Of a stretch of 64,000 bases of DNA, positions 35,576-47,640 are shown piece after piece. A program made the translations under genes and the position numbers. How positions within the stretch are numbered: position 1 is the stretch's first letter; each line of letters begins with the position of its first letter. The DNA comes from Lepus europaeus (Eukaryota; Chordata; Mammalia; Lagomorpha; Leporidae). The notes beneath the pieces were generated by a model. That model ran no database searches. It saw nothing but the letters and a program-made list of their open reading frames with translations, and was not told where the DNA came from. The stretch spans positions 99,354,448 through 99,418,447 of the forward strand of contig NC_084835.1 in the NCBI RefSeq assembly GCF_033115175.1, read 5' to 3'.

Positions 35576-37465
35576 TATTGGTATGATTTAATGTTCCAGC
35601 TGGAACCAGGTTTCTAGATCGGGTAGTCAGCTTAGGTTTCTAGATTGTTGTAGTTGAGGTCATCTTACAGATGGATGTTAAAGTGCAAAAGCGTGTGAGG
35701 TTTGGGAGGTAGCATCTTACCATTAGGGTAAAAATGGCTGTATGTAGTTCAGATTCCCTAAAATGAAATGAAGAATCAGTCCACAAACTCCTCATGCTTG
35801 GTTTTGTCTTTTGACATTGGACCATGGAAAGTCTTAGCCTTAAGGAGCTAAAGTCTCAACAATTGTTTACCTTCTGTAGGCTCCTATTTACTGGTGGAGG
35901 TTGGGATGAATGAAGGGCAGCCAGGACACTTGTTCATGTGACTTGATATGTAAGGAGATAAGGAAGAAAAACAAGTGACAACTGTGTACAGTTTATGCCA
36001 AGGACCTTAATGGGTAGTGCAGATGGTGGCAGATGAGTTCAGATTTTTTACCAACTAGAAAGCTTGTGTATTTTCCAACCTTATTTCCTGCCATTCTCAT
36101 CATGGTTTCAGGTTTTTTAGTGTCCAAAGCTTTTATGAACCCTATTATCCCATCTTGGAATGCTCTTGGGACATATGGCATTTCTCATTGTTAAGTCTTA
36201 GCTCGAACGGCTCCTTTTCAGAGACGTCTCTACTACTGCAAGGAGCAATCATTCTGCTCAAATCTGTTTTCTATTCCTTCTCTCCATGACAATTTTTGTA
36301 ATTTGTTATTGCATATTTTTTTCTTGGTTATTTACTCTCCATCTCCTATCTTTAACTGGAACATGAAGTTATAGTAAAAAAATTGTGCACTATTTTATAC
36401 TTAGGTATAACTAGCATACCCAGGAAGTATAACGTGGCATAGAAGCAGCAAGTATTTATACAACAAAAAATGGAAGTAAGAATGAGAATTACATTTGGGA
36501 GGATGTGGCAACTGGATAAATGATAAACAGAGACATCTGAGGTTGGAGAAGCAAAGGTTTCAAAAAAAATATGGAGCTAGAGTGGTGTAAGATATGTTTG
36601 AGAATCAGGTAGGAATGATTTAGACTGAGAGGAAGACCTAATAAACTTAAAAGCTCTGTAGGACATGAAATAGGAAGTTCCAGCTGGGCTGTGGGAGGTT
36701 TTGAATGCCAGCCTAAACAAAGCAGTGGGCTGCTTGGACTTGATCCTGCATGTGGTCAACAGGGAATCACTAAACTTTGGTGGAAACTAAATTAGAAAGC
36801 TTAACCTGATGTGTCCCTTGGCACTGAGTAACTGAACACATTATAAGTCCCTGTTGCTTAGGATTTCTGTAGAGACTTTTGTCCAGGCAATGCTGGAAAG
36901 AGCATTGGCCAAATTCATGTGGAAGTGGGGAAGCGATCTGCCTACTTTTAGGTAGGTCTCTATTTTCAGTGAGTGTTCAAGTCGCTCTGGATAAAGAGGT
37001 GGTGGGTGGTGTACTTTGAAATCCAGGCTGCAGGTCCCTATTTCTTTTTCTCTAAATGTAGCCTGCTTTAAAAGGCATTGCAAGGACTCTAGATCATCAT
37101 CTCTCTAAAAAATTTGAATTTTGTCACTTACTTGGGTTGGCAGACAAGAATAACTTTCTCAGTCTCAACTTCTAAGACTATAGAAAGGACAAATATACCC
37201 ACCTGTGAGGAAGAGAGACCAGAACATCAGAACTTCAGTAGTACGTTCTCATACAACAATCTTTATCACCAGTATTCATTGCCATCTCTTCCACAAAGAT
37301 AGTGGAATAATGGATAGTCTATATAAGAATGAAATGGGACATTCCTATCTAAGGAACCTACAGCAGAATTTGTCTGTAATTATGATAGACATCTCTTTCA
37401 CCAGTACTGATAGCACTATCATTTGTGTATTTGTGAATGTCGGTCTATCAAAAGCCAGAAATGTT
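35576..37465. other. No assignable feature (about 1.9 kb)
   Basis: Anonymous sequence. Around 36470-36790 there is a faint resemblance to the unnamed ancient repeat of 39950-40340, too weak to call. Confidence 0.4.
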
Positions 37466-37481
37466 TCCCTAGGACAAGATT

Positions 37482-37794
37482 TTTTTTTTTTTTTTGGACA
37501 GGCAGTTAGACACAGAGAGAAAGGTCTTCCTTCCATTGGTTCACCCCCCAAATGGCTGCCATGGCCGGTGTGCTGGGCCGATCCAAAACCAGGAGCCAGG
37601 TGTTTCCTCCTGGTCTCCCATGTGGGTGCAGGGCCCAAGGACCTGGGCCATCCTCCACTGCCTTCCTGGGCCACAGCAGAGAGCTGGACTGGAAGAGGAG
37701 CAACCAGGACAGAACCGGCACCCCAACCGGGACTAGAACCCGGGGTGCCAGCGCCGCAGGTGGAGAATTAGCCAAGTGAGCCATGGCGCTGGCC
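37482..37794 (-). mobile_element. C-type SINE, minus, younger subfamily
   Basis: T-rich tail side, then GGTCTTCCTTCCATTGGTTC. The head TTAGCCAAGTGAGCCATGGC is at the right. Exact duplication TCCCTAGGACAAGATT (37466-37481 and 37795-37810), so it is recent. Confidence 0.95.
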
Positions 37795-37835
37795 TCCCTA
37801 GGACAAGATTACCCATGGGTTTATATGCAATTTTT

Positions 37836-38165
37836 AAAAATTTATTTAGTTTTTTGCCAGGCAGTGTTAGTGAGAGAGAGAGAGACAAAAAGAAAGGTCT
37901 TCTTTCCGTTGGTTCACTCCCCTAATGGCCACTATGGCTGGCGCTGTGCCGATCCGAAGCCAGGAGAGGGTACTTCCTCCCGGTCTCCCATGTGGGTGCA
38001 GGGCCCAAGCACTTGGGCCATCCTCCTCTGCCCTCTCGGGCCACATCAGAGAGCTGGACTGGAAGAGGACCAACTGGGACACAATCCGGTGCCTCAACTG
38101 GGACTAGAACCTGGGGTGCTGGCACCACAGGCAGAGGATTAGCCAAGTGAGCCATGGCACTGGCA
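37836..38165 (-). mobile_element. C-type SINE, minus, younger subfamily
   Basis: Lies 25 bp beyond the previous SINE in the same orientation but with its own duplication, TTATATGCAATTTTT (37821-37835) and TTATATGCAATTTTA (38166-38180). It is therefore an independent insertion, not a tandem copy. Confidence 0.95.
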
Positions 38166-38334
38166 TTATATGCAATTTTAAGCTAGATTTCTGTATTTTT
38201 CTGTACCTTCCTAGTCCCCAACTTAGCATTTTCTAAATTACTTGTTATAAAAATGGACGACTATCATCTGTAAATTGTTTTATAACTTGTGTCTTTAAGA
38301 TCTTAAAATCATGAAGTCTGTTTTGGTTCTCTAG

Positions 38335-38500
38335 AGTCTGCTCTTGGGTTAGTCCTTGAGTGAAGTGGGGTGTGACCCTGAAAGTGTGACCCGTTTGGAC
38401 ACTGTGGGCCTTGGGTTCCTCGCCTGTCAACTGGAGGAACTGGAATGGATGACTCCTAGGATACCGTCCTCTCACGAGGTTCCACATTTTGGGGAACCGA
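38335..38500 (+). mobile_element. MIR-related fragment, plus
   Basis: TGGGCCTTGGGTTCCTCGCC, TGTCAACTGGAGGAACTGGA and ATGGATGACTCCTAGGATAC follow a MIRb-like pattern. Confidence 0.5.
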
Positions 38501-39179
38501 AACCTCCTACATTTTTTTAACAGTGCTTTGAAAAGAGGATTCTCTGTGGTGTTAGAAGTGAAATCTAATCACCTCTAAAATCCTTTCAATTTCCAAATTC
38601 TGACTAAATGGGTTCTGCAGATTCTCACGGATAATAGCTACTTAAAGACATTGACATCATCCACTTATCCATGCTAGTAAAACTACTCATTTCACAGCTT
38701 ATGAATATTTCAGAAAACACACCAGAATTCCATCTCTCCATCTCTGCTTAGATCATCCTTAGGTAATGGTCTCCATAAGGTCCCCATGACCTCTGTGCAA
38801 AGCAAGTTATCCAGGGGTGGTGAATTCTGTCCTAGAAACTCAAGGCTACACAATTGTCATTTAGATCTTTCATGGCCTTGTGTCCCTGAACAAATTGACT
38901 TAACCTCTTGAACATTTTACCAAGTAGAACATAGAGCATGAAATATTACTTACCTGTTGAGTGGAAGGAAGATACACCTGGACCAGAAGCAGTGAGAAAA
39001 CTCTGGACTGTGGTACTTTCTTCTCTTGAATGATACCTAGAGAACCAGGCTTGCTCCCTAAGTTGTGTGCAAGTTGTAAAAATTGCAGTCATGTCATAGG
39101 CACCACAAAAGTACTATCACAAGGTTTTCGTGTGGGCAGCAGTCGTAACATTTGTGGTTATCATGTTGTTTGTACTTAG

Positions 39180-39335
39180 ATGTTCTATGTTCTACCTTAG
39201 TTTCCAGTAAATTCTGACCACCTTCACTAGAAGATATGTGAGTTCCTTGGGTAAATTTACTTTTGTATCACTATTTCATTGCTTACCTCAGTACCAGCAC
39301 ATAGGATCATCTCAATAAATATTCTTATTTTAATG
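39180..39335 (+). mobile_element. L2 3' tail-like fragment, plus
   Basis: GATATGTGAGTTCCTTGGGT, CAGTACCAGCACATAGGATC and ATCTCAATAAATATTC match the ending shared by L2 and MIR. Confidence 0.55.
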
Positions 39336-39577
39336 GTAAATGTCTAAGCAAATAAAATATAATAAACTATTTAGTGGGGCATTTGCTCTATGCAGGTTAT
39401 AGGGCTAAGTAGGGCTAAGTTTATAGAAAATATGCATTTGGCCCTCTAATTTTTTCCATGAACTTCTTGAAGTCCCTTCTATATCAAGAACTAGAGCAGT
39501 CTAGTCAGTAAGATGGCAATCATATAAACAAATACAAAGGTGCACCTGCTGTGATGCAGAAGTTAGAGTTTGTAAGG

Positions 39578-39836
39578 GGGGCTGGAGCAGTGGCTCACTA
39601 GGTTAATTCTCCGCCTGCGGCGCCGGCATCCCATATGGGCGCCGGGTTCTAGTCCCGGTTGCCCCTCTTCCAGTCCAGCTCTCTGCTGTGGCCTGGGAAT
39701 GCAGTGGAGGATGGCCCAAGCGCTTGGGCGCCTGCACCTGTGTTGGAGACCAGGAAGAAGTACCTGGCTCCTGGCTTCAGATTGGCATAGCTTCAGCCGT
39801 GGCGGCCATTTGGGGAATGAACAAATGAAAGGAAGA

Positions 39837-39899
<63 letters not shown>

Positions 39900-39938
39900 C
39901 ACTGTCTCACTATCTCACTCTGTCAAATAAAAAAAAAT
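39578..39938 (+). mobile_element. C-type SINE, plus, younger subfamily, with long (CT)n
   Basis: CAGTGGCTCACTAGGTTAAT, GCGGCGCCGGCATCCCATAT and GGGTTCTAGTCCCGG. A pure CT tract of about 50 bases lies at 39840-39891, then TGTCAAATAAAAAAAAATAG. The duplication AGTTTGTAAGG (39567-39577 and 39939-39949) is exact. Confidence 0.95.
39840..39891. repeat. (CT)n microsatellite in SINE
   Basis: Uninterrupted CT dinucleotides, grown from the CT-rich part of the SINE and likely variable between individuals. Confidence 0.95.
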
Positions 39939-39949
39939 AGTTTGTAAGG

Positions 39950-40340
39950 TGATGAACCTCTGAAGGATGAATAGGAGTTAGTGAGGTGAAGAGCAACAGA
40001 TACAGCAGAGGTATGGGTAAGTTTCAGTGTCCTGTGGCAGGGAGCAGGTTCCATATAAGGCATTGTATAGTGAAGCAGGGGAATCTTCTTGGCCCCTGGG
40101 GAGGCTGGAGGTATTAGCAGTAGCCAGACTATGAGGTTTCTATAAGCCAGATAAAGATGGGTGATATTAACCTAAAGGACAATGAAAAATATGAGGGATT
40201 TTAAGTAGGGTGATGACACAATCAGATTTGAATTTTGGAAACAAAACCCTGGATTCAGGCAGTAAACTAGTTTAGGAAGCACCAGAGTACACGTGGGAGT
40301 AATTAGAAGGTCATTTACTCATCTGGGTAGTGATACAGTT
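39950..40340 (+). mobile_element. Ancient interspersed repeat fragment, family not named
   Basis: CCTCTGAAGGATGAATAGGA, GAGGGATTTTAAGTAGGGTG and ATGACACAATCAGATTTGAA match the upstream part of the element whose later part is at 27480-28420. Confidence 0.5.
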
Positions 40341-41266
40341 AAGGAGCTAATCCTTCTGTTGGGGTGATGGTAGCTACTCAGAAGAAGATACTGTCTAGTG
40401 GCCACTTCCATCAGTGTGGTGATAGATTTGAGGGTGAGGATTTGATCATTAGGCTTCTGGTTTGCCTAAACAGTAGATGATGAGATACAGAATACTGTCA
40501 TAGGACAGTGTGTGTGTGTGTGTCTTAAGTGATAATGATGTCTAAAGAGAAAGAATTTCATTAGTTAACCTATGTGCTCATTACTTTTATATATTTATAC
40601 AATGCATGTGTATATTTATATATAAATATAATGTCTCCTTAATTATCTTAAGAGGTCTTTGGATCCAAGAAATGGGAAGCACTTTTATTTCTGCATGTGG
40701 CCCCAGAGCTTGGTTGGTTTGTTCAACAGTGTGACTTTCGTTAAATTAAAAAGCAAACAAAGCCTTAAAATTTAAACACAGCAATATAAAACACTTCAAA
40801 GACATAGTAAAAGAGTCAAGGAAATATATACAGAGACAACATTAGTATCATTTTTGATCATTTAAACTGCCAAAGCTTAATCCAAGCTTGACATTATTTT
40901 TCAACTCCATAATAAAGCCTTTTAAAATACTATCTGCAATCCCTATTCTGGAGTCAGAGCTAATTGCCGGGGTTGGAGTTTGTCCTGAATTATCTTCTTC
41001 CATACCCATTTTCAGCTTTTGACCTTCAGATGCTCTGAAGATGGCTTAAGACTGTATTGTTGGTTTTGCAACTTCTCTGCATTCTCATGTCTGGAAACTG
41101 TTCAGAAGCCCTTGACCACTTCAGATCCTATTTGCTTCTCCTGTCCTTCTCCACCAGCTAGGAATGAACAAAAGCCTGCATTTCTTTCTCACTCTCCTCT
41201 CTTGAGTTGTCCTTTCCATTCTTCCATGAGGAAGAAAGGAAGAAATGGTGACCAGCAGATACAGAA
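40341..41266. other. No assignable feature
   Basis: Short TG run at about 40508-40522 and an AT-rich stretch near 40585-40632; otherwise anonymous. Confidence 0.45.
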
Positions 41267-41591
41267 CAAACCTCTGTTACATAGCAGGTGAAGCTGTTGC
41301 CTGCAGTGCTGGCATCCCACATGGATGCCGTTTTGAATCTTGGCTGCTCTGCTTCCGATCCAGCTCTTTGCTATTGCCTGGGGAAGCAGTAGAAGACGGC
41401 CTGGGTTTTTGGACCCCTGCATCCTCGTGGTTGACCCAGAAGAGGCTCCTGGCTCCGGATTGGCACAGCTCTGGCCATTGCGGCCAATTGGTGGAGTGAA
41501 CCAGCAGATGGACCTCTCTCTCTCTCTCTCTCTCTGCCTCTCCTTCTCTAACTCTGACTTTGAAATAAATAAATCTGGAAAAAAAAAAACA
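41267..41591 (+). mobile_element. C-type SINE, plus, missing the extreme head
   Basis: Starts at the A-box region TTACATAGCAGGTGAAGC without the usual GGGGCCGGCGC lead. It then has CTTCCGATCCAGCTC, a (CT)n tract and CTTTGAAATAAATAAATC with an A11 tail. Confidence 0.9.
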
Positions 41592-43800
41592 CTGAGTAAC
41601 ATTCTCTGGATAGATATTCTGTGTTGGTTAGTTTTATCCTTTTATGAAGATACTATTTTGATTCCTCCCATCAGAAATTGCTTTAGGTCCCCCTTTTCTA
41701 TCTCTTCTATTCCTAACATGTGCAGCTTGTCATAAGGTATTACATATAGAGGATCAGTATCCCATTGTAATCTTTATCACTCATTTACTAATGCATCATG
41801 GCCACAGAGGGACAGTGACATGCAGCCATTCCTCTTGGACATGTGTTCATTTAAAGGACCTGTCAATACTGATGGAGAGAGAGGTTCTTTCAGAAGAAAG
41901 GAACTGATTTTGAAAATCATTGAGGGTAATCAGGGGGACAGTGCCATTGTTAGAAATGGCTTTTTATGCCTAAGGAGATGAGAACATCTTCCCGAGAGCT
42001 GTCAGATGATGGATAATTTGAAAACCCTTGAAATTATTTATTGGAAACAGCTACTAAAAACTCAGCCACAGTTTGCAGCTTGACAAGACAGGGTTGTTTC
42101 ATATTTTAAACATTCAAAGGAAACCACAGGAAAGCTGTCATTAAGAGATCAGTGAATCAAGCCAATGAGTGAGATAATTGTTCACTAAAGAAGAGGCAGT
42201 TGAATTTTTAATGTTTCCTCAGTGTTAGAGGGATGAGGAGGGGATGGATTGTTGCTTCCTTCCTGAGTGAGCTGCCTGGTGAAGGCAGAACTTGGGTGTT
42301 AAGAAGCAGAAGAAAAATATCTTTGGGAAAATGGAAAGATTAAAACAATTCTGGATCATTTTTCCCACGATGGTGCCAGAGACAGCTGTGATAATCTGTT
42401 GGTGTTTATTCCCTGTTCCAATCAAAATGAAGAGTTGTAGGGGACAGATTCCATGGAAGTTGCTGCCTCAGAGAGGTAACCAGTGTTGAACGCCGCTAAT
42501 TAAAGGAGCTGTGGTTGTCTGAGTGGAACCTGAGGCAACTCAGGGTGGTGAAATTATAAAACCAAGCAGCAATGGCAGAACGCACTAGAGAGAAGTAATA
42601 ACAGGAGGAGACATAGAGGCTCTGGCCTTGCTGTAGAAAAATCTGTCCTTGTGTTTGCTGTGAGGCATCCATGGCAATGAAGCAGTGTTGGGATGTGTTT
42701 CCCCATCTGAGTTCAGAATCAATGGAAAAAGAATTCAGGATCAGATGAGGATATTTATACGTTTTAGCTTTAATTCAGGTAAGTCTCTGGAGAATGTGCC
42801 TCACTCAGATGACACAGGCTTTGCTTAGCTTATGTCCTTGGAGGAAACTTCACTGCTTTCAGGAAGAATCCTGAAAGGTTTAGCCTTTCATGCTGAGCTT
42901 ACAACAGGTCAGAGTAGACCAGGGTATCCAAAGGAAGGCAGCGTTCCAAAAGAACTCTGCCCGTTTCTGCAAAACACCCAGCTTGGTTAGTGTGGAGGAA
43001 GGGTCATGGAGGCCAGGAGTGTTCCTCTAAAACAGGTCACTCTATACAGAAATATGTGGAGGGTGCTAGGAAGGATAGTGTTTGCCCCAGGTGTGGCTCA
43101 GGCAATAGGTCATACTACATAGTGCATCATTGGTAAAACTGTTTGCTTTCCACACAGCATCTTTCACCTGGTGCTCAGACAATCGTCTGGATTGATGTCA
43201 CATGTATTTGTTAGAGAACTCCTTGAAGATAAAAAACTGTTCTCTTTCAAGTTTGGTGTACAGCAAAGTACATCACAGCTTGGGGTGTTTGGTGTCTCAG
43301 AACATACTAGTTCTGTGTTGGACAGGGGTTCCGAGGCTGTGGACGGGAAGCTTTGTCTCGATAGTTCCACTGGCATTTAGAATTTGGACATCACAGCTTA
43401 GTAAGCAAAGGGGCTAAGGAAGTCCTCATTGTTGTTTGAAATGACCAATTTACCTTAGAGTCCCAGGGGTGACTGCTAGAAGAGATGGGGTTTAAAGGTT
43501 CATTTTGAGGTTATAGACAGCACTAATGGCAGAAGCACCATCTAGCTAAGGCCCAAAATCTAGTTTGATATGTGCCTTAAAAGAAATGTCTGTGAAACCT
43601 ATTGCTGAAGAAGATTAATGTTTGAGATGTGTACTTGGTTGCTGACTGAGCCTAGTGATAGAGAATCAGAGGCCCTGATGAATCAAAAGCAACTTATGCC
43701 TGCATGGCAGTAAGTGAGGCAAACGTCAGTGATTGCTGGGAGAAGGTGAGTGGCATGATGAGAGGCAGCAGCGCTGTGCACTGCTCCATTCCTCACCTGG
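41592..43800. other. No assignable feature (about 2.2 kb)
   Basis: Repeat-poor by eye and less AT-rich than most of the window. I see no exon, but its relative lack of repeats makes it the best candidate for conserved noncoding sequence here. Confidence 0.4.
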
Positions 43801-43802
43801 AG

Positions 43803-43995
43803 ACAGCACAGGGCACTAGTTAGGAACACAGCATTTGAAGCCAGGCTTCACCATGGATCATTGCCACCTCTTTCACTGGCTCTCTATGGCCTGACTGTGA
43901 TCTCTGTAGTTTCTGCGTGTGTGAAAGCTGATAGTAAGATCTATTTCATGGGATGCAGCAGGACAATTAGATGGATGCAGACATGGAGGGACTTC
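43803..43995 (+). mobile_element. MIR, plus
   Basis: ACAGCACAGGGCACTAGTTA, GCATTTGAAGCCAGGCTTCA, TCTTTCACTGGCTCTCTATG and TAAGATCTATTTCATGGGAT lie in MIR sense order. Confidence 0.7.
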
Positions 43996-44042
43996 AAAAA
44001 GTAAAACAATTAAAAGATATGTTTCTTTTTGGTGCAAAGTAT

Positions 44043-44322
44043 TTAAGTTTTTTTTTTTCTTTTGTATGGTAGGAAGGAATAGACTGAAAGATCTTCCACC
44101 ACTGGTTCACTGCCTAAATGACTTCAATGTCCATGGCTGGACCAAGTGAAAGCCAGAGCCTGGAAATTTGTCCGAGTCTCCTGTGTTAGTTGCAGGCATC
44201 CATGAGTTTGGGCCACGCTCCACTGCTTTCCCAGGTGCATTAGAGTGGAGAAGCTGAACTCAAATTGACCCTCATATGGGATCCTTGTGTTACAGCTGGT
44301 GGCTTAACCTGTGCCTCTAATG
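44043..44322 (-). mobile_element. Old C-type SINE, minus
   Basis: T-rich left end, GATCTTCCACCACTGGTTCA, TGGGCCACGCTCCACTGCTT, CTCATATGGGATCC and a degenerate head. Confidence 0.82.
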
Positions 44323-44889
44323 TGTGTTCAGTTACAGCAGAAGAGGAGAAGCTCCATTTGTGCATTGAAATCAACCTGTAGCTGCTGCTTGTCATTATTG
44401 CCACTAAAAGAACTGAATGTCATGGTCTAATCCTTACTGACATTGTGGACTAAAGGAAAGGGAAGAGAAACCAAGCAAAGGAATGTGTTTCAGTCTGTGC
44501 TAGTTTCCCCAGAGTGCTGGCAGGTTCAGGGATAGCATGAATCAGGTGCAGGTCAGATATTGGGGGAATACACAGGAGATCTGGGTCCAGAGTCCATGGC
44601 TGGTGTCGATGGCTCCAAGTGTCTTCTAGGTGTGTGTAAGGTGAAGTATCAGATTCTTGCATGATGAAGAAGACAGAGTGTTTGAGTTGCCTGGGTGCAT
44701 GAGAAAACTTCCTAATTAAGGTTTCCCACAGAGCTTGCTGTCCATGTTTCATTTTGTTTTGCAAAGTTTCCTAAGATAATTGAGTGGCCAATCACAAGTG
44801 ACCTCATATGAGTAGCCTCTGAAGGATTATACCAGTGGTTCTCTTCTTCATAAGAAATCTTGATTTTTTTAAAAAAATAAAACAATGTA
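44323..44889. other. No assignable feature
   Basis: A 104-codon minus-strand open frame (44450-44764) has no recognisable domain or homologue and is probably chance. Confidence 0.4.
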
Positions 44890-45423
44890 TGATAATAAAA
44901 CTGTACAGAGCTTATATGTACAGTGTAATGAATGCTTAAAAAATGTACCATTCATGAAATCACAAGGATTAGGAAAAATGGCATGACCAGTACCCTGGGG
45001 TGCTCACTCATGGTTTCTCCCACTCATGACCATTCCCAACAAAAGTAACTGCTGCTCTGAATTTGTCATAGATTAGTCCTACCTGTTTTTTTCACTTATT
45101 TATAAGTCAAATCCTGTAGCTTGTTCGTTCTATTTTCCGACGTTTTTGGTTCACAATCATAGGCATTAGTGTTATCCCATATAGTGAGATTGATTGTTTC
45201 ATTGCCACCCCTTATTCCATCGCAGGAATCCCCCATAATTTGACAGTCCTTATGCGAATCCCAATACAGGGCTACTGTGAAAAATGTCGTTATGATCATC
45301 TTTGTGTGGGCATTCTGCTCATGCATTTGTGTTCTTGTTTGGTACATGTTACATATGCAGTTGATGAATCAGAGGGTAAGTGTAAGTTCAGCTTCAGTAG
45401 AGCCTGCCAGTTTTCAAAAATAC

Positions 45424-46660
45424 TTTTTTTTTTAACTTTTATTTAATGAATATAAATTTCCAGTGTACAGCTTATGGATTACAATGGCTTCCCCCTCCCA
45501 TAACTTCCCTCCCACCTGCAACCCTCCCCTCTCCCGCTCCCTCTCCCTTTCCATTTGCATCAAGATTCATTTTCAATTCTCTTTATATACAGAAGATCAA
45601 TTTAGTATAAAGATTTCAACAGTTTGCACCCACATAGAAACACAAAGTGAAACATACTGTTTGAGTACGAGTTATAGCATTAAATCACAATGTACAGCAC
45701 ATTAAGGACAGAGATCCCACATGAGGAGCAAGTGCACAGTGGCTCCTGTTGTTGACCCAACAAGTTGACACTCTAGTTTATGGTGCCAGTAACCACCCTA
45801 GGCTGTCGTCATGAGTTGCCAAGGCTATGGAAGCCTTCCAAGTTCGCCGACTCTGATCATATTTAGACAAGGTCATAAAAGACAGAGTGAGGATAGTAAC
45901 CAATGATCCTAAGAGTGGCATTTACCAGGTTTGAACAATTATACAGTATTAAGTGGGGAAGAGGACCATCAGTACACACAGGTTGGGAGTAGAGCCATTG
46001 GTGGTAGAGTAGAGGTTATGATTACAAAGGAATGAGGCCCAAGTGCACTAGACAGGGCCTAGAACAAAGGGCAGAGTCATTATTAGAGGAGCTAAGAAAG
46101 GTGCTGTCTAAGCTACAAGTAATTTTTCTGATTGAGAGGCAAATAGAACCTGATAGAAGGGGCTTGATAATAATCTGGTGGGCTTTAGGCCTTGTAAGTT
46201 AAGAGGCCCAGACCTATCTATCTCTTCACATGGGGTATATCCTAAGGGAAGTGTGAACCTCCTAGGGGAAGGCACTCTGTTGACTTTCATTACTTGGCTG
46301 GCCTGGGAGGAGAGCTGGCCAGGTAAAGGCAGGTGGCATCTCTAACAAGAAATTTACAGTTCTGCCTGCAATGTTGCTGACCCTACTTGACCATCCCCTC
46401 AGCTGCAGTGGTCACTTTGGAAGTTGGGCTGAGTGAAGGGCTTTTCAGCTTAGAGCCAATAAGATCTGTGGCTCAGACCTGGGCATCCTTCGACTCCAGG
46501 GCAGGTCCATTTCCAGTGATCCAACTCTTGGCAGAGCTGCCAGGGCTCTTCACAAGCTGACTTCTGCTGAAGCCCAGGCTTACCACATTGAAAGCCACTG
46601 CAGTGGACTGGCCTGTTGGGTCTCGTTGAGGGCAGATCACTGTACAGATCAGCCATTAAT
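45424..46660 (-). mobile_element. L1 3' UTR joined to gag/protease-like sequence (copy 2)
   Basis: Starts on the plus strand with a T10 tail complement, then AACTTTTATTTAATGAATAT and the C-rich polypurine complement (about 45491-45550). It continues without a break through the shared 3' UTR into the gag/protease-like part, ending at CAGATCAGCCATTAAT (46660). Flanks AGTTTTCAAA (left) and ACTTTTCAAA (right) suggest one 5'-truncated insertion carrying both parts. Confidence 0.7.
46450..46656 (-). pseudogene. Retroviral nucleocapsid-like remnant, copy 2
   Basis: A 68-codon open stretch nearly identical to the first copy. It keeps LCQELDHWKWTCPG, a C-X4-H-X4-C zinc-knuckle spacing whose last Cys is lost in copy 1. 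The following protease-like region is broken. Nonfunctional. Confidence 0.5.
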
Positions 46661-46744
46661 ACTTTTCAAATGCTATCTGTATGTCCTAGTTGCTCCACCT
46701 TTTGGGTTTCTCTTTCCTAGCCATTCTAAGTAATAAGTTAAGCT

Positions 46745-47020
46745 ACCAATGGAATGCCCTCATCCCACATTGGAGCAGCCAATCCTGGCTACTCTGCTTC
46801 CTATGTAACTCCCTGCTAATGTACCTGGTGAGCATTAGGTGATTGCTAAATTATTTGAATTTCTGTCATCCACGTGGGAGACCCAGATGGAGTTCTTGAT
46901 TTCTGGTTCTAGCATGATCCAGCCATGACTGTATTAGGGGAGTGAACCAGTAATGAAAGATTTCTCCTCTCTCTCTTCTCTTCTCTTCTATCTCTCCTCT
47001 CTGTCCTCTCAAATAAATGA
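46745..47020 (+). mobile_element. C-type SINE, plus, head-truncated
   Basis: Starts near GCCCTCATCCCACATTGG. It has CATCCACGTGGGAGACCC and AGGGGAGTGAACCAG, a CT-rich tract at about 46967-47010 and CTCAAATAAATG. Confidence 0.82.
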
Positions 47021-47300
47021 TTGTTATATATGCTTGTACCAGAGGTTGTTACCGAGTCCTTGTTTCTAGAATATTGCCTATTGTAAATGTCATTGAAATG
47101 TCATAGTTACAAATCCTTTTCAGAGGATAACTTTTGATATATGGGTCAAATATTTAAATTGAAATTACCTGAGCAGAACTAATGAAATATTTGTACCTAG
47201 CAGAGCTCTTAATCCCGATTTGTTTCCTAGTATTTCCTAGTATACAGTTGTTTTATAAGTGTGAACTAAGGATATCAGGAGGATCTGGTTCAGGACTTTT

Positions 47301-47630
47301 TTTAAAGATTTATTTATTTTATTTGAAAGGCAGAGTTACAGAAAGGCAGAGAGAGAGAGAGAGAGGTCTTCATTCTCTGGTTCACTCTTCAGATGGCCAC
47401 AACGGCCAGAGCTGCACCCATCTGAAGCCAGCAGCCAGGACCACCTTCTGGGTCTCCCACATGGGTACAGGGGCCCAAGCACTTGGGACATCCTCTACTG
47501 CATTCCCAGGCCATAGCAGAGAGCTGGATGGGAAGTGGAGCAGCTGGGAATCAAACCGGCACCCATGTGGGATGCTAACACTGCAGGCGGCAGCTTTACC
47601 CACTATGCCATAGTGCCAGCCCCTGACCTG
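47301..47630 (-). mobile_element. C-type SINE, minus, full length
   Basis: TTTAAAGATTTATTTATTTT at the left and TGCCATAGTGCCAGCCCC at the right. Duplication CAGGACTTTT (47291-47300 and 47631-47640). Confidence 0.93.
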
Positions 47631-47640
47631 CAGGACTTTT

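Larger units (their letters stand above)
44890..46740 (-). mobile_element. Old mammal-wide L1, minus, split by the chimeric L1
   Basis: Pieces at about 44890-45423 and 46661-46740 follow a reversed L1 3' region: AGTAACTGCTGCTCTGAATT, TATTTATAAGTCAAATCCTG, TTCATTGCCACCCCTTATTC, GGGTAAGTGTAAGTTCAGC, then TTGCTCCACCTTTTGGGTTT after the insertion. Highly diverged. Confidence 0.5.

Noticed and set aside
37205..37771. 188-codon open frame, the longest in the window
   Set aside because: More than half of it is SINE sequence read in an arbitrary frame.
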